The translations under genes were made by a program, and so were the position numbers. A stretch of 6,703 nt of DNA from Deltaproteobacteria bacterium (GTDB lineage: Bacteria; Desulfobacterota; SM23-61), in assembly GCA_016234425.1 (NCBI GenBank), contig JACRCA010000167.1:1-6703 (forward strand), written 5' to 3'. The notes under the pieces were generated by a model, which did no database searches, was not told where the DNA came from, and saw nothing but the letters and a program-made list of their open reading frames with translations. Shown in pieces: positions 1 through 5,037 of the stretch. Within the stretch, counting starts at the first letter, position 1, and each line of letters starts with the position of its first letter.

Positions 1-75
1 GACTTGAGGCCGGTTCAATATCAGGACGGCAATCCCATCGTTCACTTCCACCAGAAGTTCGCTCTGCTCCTCCAT
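1..75 (-). CDS. enoyl-CoA hydratase/isomerase (crotonase family), N-terminal fragment
   Basis: Only the first 25 codons are present; the gene continues beyond base 1. The reading starts MEEQSELLVEVNDGIAVLIL and is followed by NRPQV. The pattern of a short beta strand, 'GIAVLILNRP', is the characteristic opening of crotonase-fold proteins, which hydrate or isomerise enoyl-CoA thioesters in fatty-acid or aromatic acid beta-oxidation. The ATG at 75 is preceded by AAGGGGG (84-90) with an 8-nt spacer, which supports this start. The oxyanion-hole and catalytic glutamates lie outside the window, so the exact substrate cannot be inferred. It follows the cobalamin genes on the same strand but has its own upstream promoter candidate at 421-449, so it is probably a separate transcription unit. 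Confidence 0.8.
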   Translation of the reverse strand, partial: MEEQSELLVEVNDGIAVLILNRPQV

Positions 76-92
76 TTTTCCATCCCCCTTAT

Positions 93-212
93 TTACGAAT
101 CTCTTTCTTTGGTGTTGCCGAGAGCCTGAGAAACCTTTTTGCCCGTCTCTATCAGCAACGGGATGTATCGATTTTTAAGGATCTTCTCCAATTTAGTTGG
201 TGAAAATTTCAT
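93..212 (-). CDS. possible 39-residue small protein ahead of the crotonase gene
   Basis: An ATG-initiated frame of 39 codons begins MKFSPTKLEKILKNRYIPLL, continues IETGKKVSQALGNTKERDS and stops 17 nt before the crotonase start. The peptide is basic and could form an amphipathic helix, and its composition looks protein-like. No Shine-Dalgarno sequence precedes the ATG. Instead the ATG overlaps the TGA of another 35-codon frame (212-319, beginning MAPVRWPSVAKKGEKG) in a TGATG arrangement, which could allow translational coupling. Codons 8-12 lie in the perfect core of the left arm of the 177-407 inverted repeat. It could equally be the surviving tail of a disrupted gene or a chance ORF. No family was recognised. 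Confidence 0.3.
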   Translation of the reverse strand: MKFSPTKLEKILKNRYIPLLIETGKKVSQALGNTKERDS

Positions 213-407
213 CAGTTTGTTAGAAATCGTAAATATTTATGCCTTGGCAGAAGCCCTGTCGTTGGCGCCGCCCCCTTCTCCCCTTTTTTGGCGACTGACG
301 GCCATCTGACCGGCGCCATGGATTCGCTGGAAATATCTTATCTCAATTCCAGCATTATATTAACGAGTTAAATAACAATTTGATCAATTAATTTGGAGAA
401 GATCCTT
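177..407. repeat. 231-bp segment bounded by imperfect 31-bp inverted repeats
   Basis: The core AAGGATCTTCTCCAA at 177-191 is repeated exactly in inverse orientation at 393-407. Extending the arms inwards to 177-207 and 377-407 gives about 26 matches in 31. Two more inverted pairs lie inside: TGGCGCCG (263-270) with CGGCGCCA (311-318), and GCTGGAA (326-332) with TTCCAGC (347-353). The middle is GC-rich and the right flank AT-rich. No convincing target-site duplication flanks the arms. The layout resembles a MITE-like or decayed insertion element, but it also lies exactly where the leader of the crotonase transcript would be, so a structured RNA is an alternative. This segment fills most of the 402-base gap between cobD and the crotonase gene. 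Confidence 0.5.
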
Positions 408-420
408 TTATCCTAAGGGG

Positions 421-449
421 ATAATATTGCCCTAAAAAACCCTTGTCAA
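421..449 (-). promoter_or_regulatory. sigma70-type promoter candidate for the crotonase gene
   Basis: Read on the minus strand there is a perfect -35 box TTGACA (444-449), a 17-nt spacer and a -10 box TATTAT (421-426, five of six consensus bases). It starts 28 bases beyond the cobD stop codon and points toward the crotonase gene. Transcription would begin near 414, leaving a leader of about 340 nt that covers the 177-407 inverted-repeat segment and the small ORFs. No intrinsic terminator is visible between cobD and this promoter, so read-through from the cobalamin genes is possible. Confidence 0.6.
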
Positions 450-477
450 GATAATATTGGAAATGCCGGGAAGGGGG

Positions 478-1572
478 CTATGGCGCACCCTGGACGAGGC
501 GCAAAGCTTTAAGCAGGGCATTGTTCTCCTTGCGGCTGCGTATAGCGATACGGAAAAAATAGGGACCAAGGTGATGAAAGGAATTGCAGTCGCGAATGAG
601 GATTCCATGGGGGATCAATTTTTCCCGGAGCTGGGCGGCGCTGAGGTTTAAGGAGGGATGTAATTGGACCAGGAGATAATTGGCTGCGCTGGGATAAGGA
701 ACAAAGCCGGGAATAGACCGAAGTCCGTGCGTTAGATGATCCCGCTCTGAGTCAATGAATTTTTTTGTCCGGGCAATGTAGCCTCCATCTCTTAAGCTTT
801 CCACTGCGGCGATCTGAGCTAAGGCATTGACGGTCCAGGGCTCTTTGTTCTGCCAGAATTTTTGGATGATATCTGGGTTAGAGATTATATAACCGACCCT
901 CAGGCCAGGCAAAGCAAAGAATTTCGTCAACGACCTGAGAATGACAAGGCGCGAGGACATTTTGACCCTTTCTTTCAACGATTCTTCTTCGATAAAGTCT
1001 ATGAAAGCCTCATCCAGAATAAACCAGACTTTCTCTCGTTCTGTCTCGGCCAAAATTTTCAAAAGATCTTCTTTCTCCGTTAGAATCCCTGTAGGATTGT
1101 TGGGGTTACAGAGATAGAGCGCATCATACCCCTGGGTCAGGGCGAAGAGCAGGCTCTCGACATTGAGTTCGAAGCCATCTTCCTCTCTCGTCTCAAAATA
1201 ATGAATGCTGCAGTTTGACCTTTCGGCTAAACATTCAAGGGCATTTTCATACTCGCTAAAGGCCGGAGTCGCAATCAGGGCCCGCTGGATATGCAGAACG
1301 CGAGGAATGGCATAAATGAACTCTGTGGAGCCAGCGCCGACCAGAATTTGATCCGCCTCCAGTCCATGGAACTGGGCCAATGCCTGTCTAAGGCCAGAAC
1401 AGTGAGGATCGGGGTAATGAAGGACGGCCGAAAGACCTTCTCTCAATCTCTTTTCAGCTTTTTTGGAAATCCCGAGGGGATTGATGGAGGCGCTGAAATC
1501 GATGATCTCGTGCGAGTCGAGGCCAAACTTTTGGGCAATTTCATATATGTTGCCACCGTGGATTTTGTTCAT
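478..1572 (-). CDS. cobD: L-threonine-O-3-phosphate decarboxylase CobD (PLP-dependent, aminotransferase class I/II fold)
   Basis: The 364-residue protein belongs to the HisC-like branch of fold-type I PLP enzymes. It opens with HGGNIYEIA and 'IDFSASINPLG' (about 24-34), which are hallmarks of CobD/CobC. Also visible are the phosphate-site region GAGSTEFIY (79-87), CNPNNPTG (155-162), LDEAF (186-190) with the pyridine-binding aspartate at 187, SLTKFFALPGLRVGY (214-228) with the predicted Schiff-base lysine at 217, and FRIAIR (340-345) with the carboxylate-binding arginine at 341. By family it decarboxylates L-threonine-O-3-phosphate to (R)-1-amino-2-propanol phosphate, the linker that CbiB attaches to cobyric acid; it acts in the cytosol. 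HisC (histidinol-phosphate aminotransferase) is the main alternative, but the N-terminal motif and the neighbours favour CobD. It is called CobC in the Pseudomonas naming. GGGG at 1580-1583 is a modest ribosome binding site, 7 nt from the ATG. It is the last gene of the cluster, separated from cbiB by 255 nt of repeats. Confidence 0.93.
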   Translation of the reverse strand: MNKIHGGNIYEIAQKFGLDSHEIIDFSASINPLGISKKAEKRLREGLSAVLHYPDPHCSGLRQALAQFHGLEADQILVGAGSTEFIYAIPRVLHIQRALIATPAFSEYENALECLAERSNCSIHYFETREEDGFELNVESLLFALTQGYDALYLCNPNNPTGILTEKEDLLKILAETEREKVWFILDEAFIDFIEEESLKERVKMSSRLVILRSLTKFFALPGLRVGYIISNPDIIQKFWQNKEPWTVNALAQIAAVESLRDGGYIARTKKFIDSERDHLTHGLRSIPGFVPYPSAANYLLVQLHPSLNLSAAQLREKLIPHGILIRDCNSFHHLGPYFFRIAIRSRKENNALLKALRLVQGAP

Positions 1573-1589
1573 GAGAATACCCCAAAATG

Positions 1590-1647
1590 CAGAATTCAGG
1601 AGTCAGGAGTCAGAATTCAGAATAGAAATTCTGGCTCCTGAATTCTG
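1590..1647. repeat. palindromic intergenic repeat (CAGAATTCAGGAG arms)
   Basis: A 13-bp arm CAGAATTCAGGAG (1590-1602) pairs perfectly with CTCCTGAATTCTG (1635-1647). The intervening bases hold a second copy of CAGAATTC and a tandem duplication of AGGAGTC (1598-1604 and 1605-1611). It lies 17 nt upstream of the cobD start codon, between cbiB and cobD, so the hairpin would sit just ahead of the cobD ribosome binding site in the mRNA. It resembles dispersed repeats of environmental proteobacterial genomes, but no copy number can be judged from one window. Confidence 0.7.
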
Positions 1648-1665
1648 ATGATCTCGTGAAAAGTC

Positions 1666-1743
1666 GTCATTCCCGCGTAGGCGGGAATCCAGAATCCACG
1701 AAACTCATTGAAAAGACTGGATTCCCGTTTTCACGGGAATGAC
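1666..1743. repeat. 78-bp palindromic element with two ATTCCC-N8-GGGAAT units
   Basis: The ends GTCATTCCCG (1666-1675) and CGGGAATGAC (1734-1743) are perfect inverted repeats. Within it are two 20-bp palindromes, 1669-1688 and 1721-1740, each exactly ATTCCC, eight bases, GGGAAT. A further pair, GGAATCCAG near 1684 and CTGGATTCC near 1717, lets the whole unit fold into one long hairpin or two short ones. The ATTCCC-N8-GGGAAT pattern matches the Neisseria dRS3 repeat, a target for phage and element integration there; similar sequences are widespread in other proteobacteria, so this is a resemblance and not evidence of Neisseria origin. It lies in the cbiB-cobD gap. Confidence 0.75.
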
Positions 1744-1812
1744 AGAAAAGCGCATTTACGGACTTTTTACGGTTTCATCAATTCTGACTAATACCCTTCA
1801 GTTACAAAATTT

Positions 1813-1829
1813 AACCCAAAAGGTGGGTT
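1813..1829 (-). terminator. weak stem-loop at the end of cbiB
   Basis: AACCCA and TGGGTT (1824-1829 and 1813-1818) form a 6-bp stem with a 5-nt loop, and the stem overlaps the cbiB stop codon. On the minus strand it is followed by AAATTTTG, which is AT-rich but not a proper T run. It could attenuate transcription or protect the upstream mRNA end. It is too weak to be called a confident terminator. Confidence 0.25.
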
Positions 1830-2796
1830 ATCGCCAAGATAAAATATTTGTCACCGCCCAGGAAATAAAAAGCGAGAGAAAAAGCATCGATAAAGAAGAA
1901 AGGTACAGGATTTTCCAGGCTTCCCGCACATCTTTGAAGTCGAGCTCTTTTTTTCGGTCCCCTATAAATGGCTTCCGGCTGGGCTGACTAAAATAATAAT
2001 TCAAGCCCCCCAGTTGCACTCCCAAGGCTCCAGCCATGGCGGCCTCTGGCCAAGCGCTATTGGGACTCTCATGCTTCCGCCGATCTCTCTTTAAGATGCT
2101 GAGAGAATCCTTCCAGGGTTTGCCGAGAAGCAGGGCGGAAAAGACGATGAGGTAGCCAGAGAGTCGGGCAGGGATAAAATTTACCGCATCATCCAGCTTT
2201 GCCGAGGCCCAGCCGATATGCCGGTAGCGTTCATTCTTGTAGCCGACCATGGAATCCAAGGTGTTTACAGCTTTATAAGTCATGGCCCAGGAAGGACCTC
2301 CCAGACCGAGGCAGAAGAGGGGAGCAATCACGCCATCGGATATATTCTCGCCGATGGTTTCCACGAGAGCCCGGAGAATTTCTGGCTCATCGAGATGAGC
2401 GGTATCCCTTCCCACTAAGAAAGAAAGATCCCGACGGGCTCTGTGGAAGTCTGCAGCTGCAAGAGCCTGGAGGACTTTTCGGGTCTCCACGTACAAGTCC
2501 CTTGTCGCCAATGTAGTGTAGGCCAAAAAAATCGAGCAGGCCAACCCAGCAGCCCAGTAAAAACTTTCCGCCCAATGAATCAGATATGTTGTCACCAAGA
2601 AAGTAATGGCACAGACAACGAGGGCAAGCAGGACTCCAGAAGACTTGAGCCCCAAAGGGGAACTTCCCAAATGCCGCAACAGGTTTTCTGAGAAACGAAT
2701 CAGTCTGCCAATCAAACGCACGGGATGGGGAAACCACTGAGGATCACCCAGAATAAGGTCGAGGACGTAAGCCGAGGTGAGCGCGATGGGCGGCAA
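1828..2796 (-). CDS. cbiB: adenosylcobinamide-phosphate synthase CbiB (integral membrane)
   Basis: The predicted protein has 322 residues, normal for CbiB (called CobD in Pseudomonas). By family it condenses adenosylcobyric acid with (R)-1-amino-2-propanol phosphate to make adenosylcobinamide phosphate at the inner membrane. Motifs in order: DLILGDPQWFPHPVRLIG (13-30), VGRDTAHLDEPEI (128-140), ETIGENISDGVIAPLF (146-161), YKAVNTLDSMVGYKN (174-188), ASAKLDDAVNFIPARLSGY (197-215) and ESPNSAWPEAAMAGALGVQL (243-262). Hydrophobic segments lie near 52-75, 80-97, 210-225 and 296-318. I chose the TTG at 2796 because AAGGGGG (2803-2809) precedes it by 6 nt and the family motif begins 12 residues later. 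An in-frame ATG at 2856 would add 20 residues (MEFFIPHFAFHIPHSIRGNI) that mostly translate the repeat at 2814-2913 and are unlikely to be real. It sits between cobQ and cobD, whose products supply its two substrates. Confidence 0.92.
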   Translation of the reverse strand: MPPIALTSAYVLDLILGDPQWFPHPVRLIGRLIRFSENLLRHLGSSPLGLKSSGVLLALVVCAITFLVTTYLIHWAESFYWAAGLACSIFLAYTTLATRDLYVETRKVLQALAAADFHRARRDLSFLVGRDTAHLDEPEILRALVETIGENISDGVIAPLFCLGLGGPSWAMTYKAVNTLDSMVGYKNERYRHIGWASAKLDDAVNFIPARLSGYLIVFSALLLGKPWKDSLSILKRDRRKHESPNSAWPEAAMAGALGVQLGGLNYYFSQPSRKPFIGDRKKELDFKDVREAWKILYLSSLSMLFLSLFISWAVTNILSWR

Positions 2797-2802
2797 AATG
2801 TT

Positions 2803-2809
2803 CCCCCTT
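2803..2809 (-). promoter_or_regulatory. ribosome binding site deciding the cbiB TTG start
   Basis: AAGGGGG on the minus strand lies 6 nt from a TTG codon at 2796 and just outside the inverted repeat at 2814-2913. It is the only good Shine-Dalgarno match near the N-terminus and argues against the upstream ATG at 2856. Confidence 0.6.
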
Positions 2810-2813
2810 ATTG

Positions 2814-2913
2814 AATGCGGAATGTGGAATGCGAAATGCGGAATGAAGAATTCCAATTTTGGGATGGGGGAATCATTTCTCTATTCCGCATTCCCCACTC
2901 TGCATTCGGCATT
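2814..2913. repeat. imperfect inverted repeat built from GGAATG-type short units
   Basis: Arms at 2814-2850 and 2877-2913 match at about 29 of 37 positions around a 26-nt loop. Each arm is made of near-tandem GGAATGC/GAATGTG units. The element fills nearly the whole cobQ-cbiB gap: its outer end reaches into the cobQ stop codon (2912-2914), and its other end stops a few bases from the cbiB ribosome binding site. In the mRNA it would form a long imperfect hairpin between the two coding regions. Confidence 0.7.
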
Positions 2914-4417
2914 AGGGTACGCCAATGATCCGGTAAATCCTTTCTATGTCCAGAGCGTTCCGCAGGGCAGCGGCCAGCCGGTCATATTCTTTCTCTTTGA
3001 AAGCGCGGTAATTGAAGTCTTCACTCCTTGACCAAGAGAAAATCCCTTTATTCCGTCGAATGAAGTCAATGAAGCGTCGCCGAAATCCGTCGTTATCAAA
3101 AAGACCATGGATGTAAGTTCCCCAAACCTTCCCATCGGCAGAGATGGCCCCATCTTCTACTTCGACCTTTTGGCCGAGCCTATCGATGATTTTGAAAATC
3201 GGTGGAACGCAACTTTCCCTTTCGGTATCTCCCATATGGATTTCATACCCTTGGAGGATCTCTTGCTCACCGGTCAGGGGAACGGCTTTTACCTGGAAAG
3301 TCATCTTCTCTCTCTTAAGCATCGTTTCCACGTTTAGGAGGCCCAACCCCTCCACTCCTCCCAAGGAAGTCTCCACACCAAAAGGGTCGCGGATAGTTCT
3401 CCCCAGCATCTGAAAACCACCGCAAATTCCGATGACCATCTTGCCAGATCGCCGCAATGCCAGGATTTCATCCACATAACCCTCCCTTTTCAAAAAAAGA
3501 AAGTCTTCGATTGTATTCTTCGAACCGGGGAGAATCACGGCATCCGCCTCTCCAATCTTTTGCCCGGACTGCACGTAGCGCAAATTGACTTCAGGTTCTT
3601 TTTCCAGGGGATCAAAATCCGTGAAATTGGATATGTGAGGCAGGTAAAGGACGGCGATAGAAACTTGCCTTCTTCCTTGGAAGCAGATTTTCTCCAGAAC
3701 TACTCCGTCCTCTTCGGGTAGATAAAGATCCATCAGGTAGGGAATGACACCCAGGACGGGAATGCCAGTCTTCTTCTCTAAAAATTTCAGCCCAGGTGCC
3801 AGTAAGTTAAAGTCTCCCCGGAATTTGTTTATGATAAAACCCTTGATTCTCTCCCGCTCTGCGTTGCTCAGAAGCTCCAGCGTGCCCACGAGGGAGGCGA
3901 AGACACCCCCCTTATCGATGTCCCCCACTAAGAGGACTGGGGCATCGATCGCTTCCGCAACTCCCATGTTGGCGATGTCCCCATCACGCAGGTTGATCTC
4001 CGCTGGGCTCCCCGCCCCTTCGATCACAATCACTTGATATCTCTCGGCTAATCGCGCGTAACTTTCCAGGACCCTGCGACGCGCTTCTTTCTTGAAGCCA
4101 TGGTATTCGTCGGCATTCATATTTCTGAAGACTTTGCCTTGGATGATGACCTGCGCGCCGATGTCTGTGTTGGGCTTGAGAAGGATGGGGTTCATATCCA
4201 CATGAGGCTGAAGTCCGGCCGCCTCAGCCTGCACCACCTGCGCCCGGCCCATCTCCCCTCCTTCCATAGTAACAAAGGAGTTGAGGGCCATATTCTGGGA
4301 CTTGAAGGGAGCGACCCTGTAACCATCCTGTTTGAGCACCCGGCACAGGCCAGCGACGATTATGCTCTTGCCCACAAAAGAGCCGGTTCCCTGAATCATT
4401 AAAGGTCTGGCAGGCAT
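2912..4417 (-). CDS. cobQ: cobyric acid synthase CobQ (glutamine-hydrolysing)
   Basis: The 501-residue protein has the two-domain layout of CobQ/CbiP. The N-terminal dethiobiotin-synthetase-like ATPase domain shows GTGSFVGKS (10-18), FKSQNMALNS (38-47), VIEGAGSPAEINLRDGDIAN (131-150) and VLLVGDIDKGGVFASLVGT (161-179). The C-terminal class I glutamine amidotransferase-like domain shows LPGSKNTIEDF (296-306), GICGGFQMLG (330-339) with the nucleophilic Cys332, GYEIHMG (390-396) and GTYIHGLFDN (433-442) with the catalytic His437. By family it uses ATP and glutamine to amidate carboxylates b, d, e and g of adenosylcobyrinic acid a,c-diamide, giving adenosylcobyric acid, the substrate of the next gene, cbiB. 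All key residues are present, so it should be active. The ATG at 4417 fits the family N-terminus, but no Shine-Dalgarno sequence is visible, as the upstream gap is mostly repeat. Confidence 0.96.
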   Translation of the reverse strand: MPARPLMIQGTGSFVGKSIIVAGLCRVLKQDGYRVAPFKSQNMALNSFVTMEGGEMGRAQVVQAEAAGLQPHVDMNPILLKPNTDIGAQVIIQGKVFRNMNADEYHGFKKEARRRVLESYARLAERYQVIVIEGAGSPAEINLRDGDIANMGVAEAIDAPVLLVGDIDKGGVFASLVGTLELLSNAERERIKGFIINKFRGDFNLLAPGLKFLEKKTGIPVLGVIPYLMDLYLPEEDGVVLEKICFQGRRQVSIAVLYLPHISNFTDFDPLEKEPEVNLRYVQSGQKIGEADAVILPGSKNTIEDFLFLKREGYVDEILALRRSGKMVIGICGGFQMLGRTIRDPFGVETSLGGVEGLGLLNVETMLKREKMTFQVKAVPLTGEQEILQGYEIHMGDTERESCVPPIFKIIDRLGQKVEVEDGAISADGKVWGTYIHGLFDNDGFRRRFIDFIRRNKGIFSWSRSEDFNYRAFKEKEYDRLAAALRNALDIERIYRIIGVP

Positions 4418-4446
4418 AGAAAACCAATCACTTGAATATTGGAAAG

Positions 4447-4538
4447 ATGGAATAATGGAATATTGGGTTTAAGCAGAGCAAGGTTTTTCTTGATTCTTCT
4501 ACCCATTTTTCCAACATTCCAATATTCCATCATTCCAT
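4447..4538. repeat. inverted repeat in the gap upstream of cobQ
   Basis: The 20-nt arm ATGGAATAATGGAATATTGG (4447-4466) pairs with 4519-4538 at 19 of 20 positions, around a 52-nt loop. More GGAAT-type units flank the arms. The right arm ends directly next to the stop codon (4539-4541) of the small protein gene. The unit belongs to a different sequence family from the repeats in the other gaps, though like that at 2814-2913 it is assembled from short GGAAT-containing words. Confidence 0.75.
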
Positions 4539-4820
4539 TCAATTGTTTGAAAACTTGGGTGCTGGAACTTTTCGGCAGAGGGTCCAGGCCTGAAAACGGG
4601 GCGTGTAACGAATTAAGAAAATTTCTCCACCCGTCGCTTTCACCTTGAAATAGTCATGCCGGAGGTCTCTGGGGTCTGGACCCGCTTGATACCACCGGTC
4701 CAAGACCTCGAGGATCTCGTAGCGTTTCCCCTGATGGATGATAGCCCGAGGGGTTTCCTCGCCTTTGTGACCAGCGTAACACTCCACATCAATCTCTTCA
4801 AAGACCCACTCTTTTTTCAT
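4539..4820 (-). CDS. conserved-looking 93-residue protein of unknown function
   Basis: A complete ATG-to-TGA frame encodes a soluble protein with no signal peptide, membrane segment or cysteine motif. It begins MKKEWVFEEIDVECYAGHKG and contains GKRYEILEVLDRWYQAG (about 31-47), HDYFKVKATGGEIFLIRY (about 55-72) and a final QAWTL strand (about 77-81). The layout, a small beta-rich domain with 'EVLDRWY...DYFKV...G..F.IRY', resembles short single-domain hypothetical proteins found across bacteria (possibly the DUF6504 group, from memory and not verified). No catalytic motif is obvious. It lies between tonB and cobQ on the same strand, so it is probably co-transcribed, but this does not prove a role in B12 metabolism. 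Its last few residues (PKFSNN) run up to the repeat at 4447-4538 and may be a non-native tail. No Shine-Dalgarno is visible: the repeat at 4827-5027 begins 6 nt before the ATG. Confidence 0.75.
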   Translation of the reverse strand: MKKEWVFEEIDVECYAGHKGEETPRAIIHQGKRYEILEVLDRWYQAGPDPRDLRHDYFKVKATGGEIFLIRYTPRFQAWTLCRKVPAPKFSNN

Positions 4821-4826
4821 ATTGTT

Positions 4827-5027
4827 TCGCCACAGAGGACACAGAGGTCACAGAGTGAAAATTTCAAATCAAAAGCACGGAGACCTAAAAATATAGATGC
4901 TCAACTGAACGAATGATAAAAGTTTAGATTTTGAAAATTAGAATGTTGAATCCGCTTTAAATTTCAATATTGGGATTCCGGATTTAAGCAAAATTTTTCT
5001 CTGTGTTCTCGGTGCCCTCTGTGGCAA
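4827..5027. repeat. inverted repeat with CCACAGAGG-type arms between tonB and the small gene
   Basis: The 29-nt arms 4827-4855 and 4999-5027 match inversely at 24 positions; their core is GCCACAGAGG. They enclose about 143 bases of AT-rich sequence with no ORF of note. Together they occupy almost the whole 217-base gap, from 6 nt before the ATG of the 93-residue protein to 10 nt after the tonB stop codon. The CCACAGAGG family is familiar as a dispersed repeat in many environmental bacterial genomes; this is recollection, not a search result. Confidence 0.7.
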
Positions 5028-5037
5028 ATCGCTTTTA

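Noticed and set aside
457..651. Plus-strand 64-codon ORF over the cobD 3' end
   Set aside because: It is antisense to the well-supported cobD coding region, has no recognisable motif, and is explained as a shadow frame.
1573..1827. Cobalamin riboswitch upstream of cobD
   Set aside because: The gap is accounted for by two palindromic repeats, and I see no B12-box-like conserved sequence (GCCACTG-type) on the minus strand.
1739..1987. Plus-strand 82-codon ORF starting in the dRS3-like repeat
   Set aside because: It begins in repeat sequence and runs antisense to the 3' end of cbiB; no protein-like motif.
2797..2911. Tandem GGAATGC words as a CRISPR or minisatellite
   Set aside because: The units are only 7-9 nt, imperfect, and organised as two inverted arms; this fits a palindromic repeat.
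4821..5037. CRISPR-like array suggested by repeated CACAGAGG words
   Set aside because: The words occur as one inverted pair with short internal duplications, without regularly spaced direct repeats or unique spacers of constant length.
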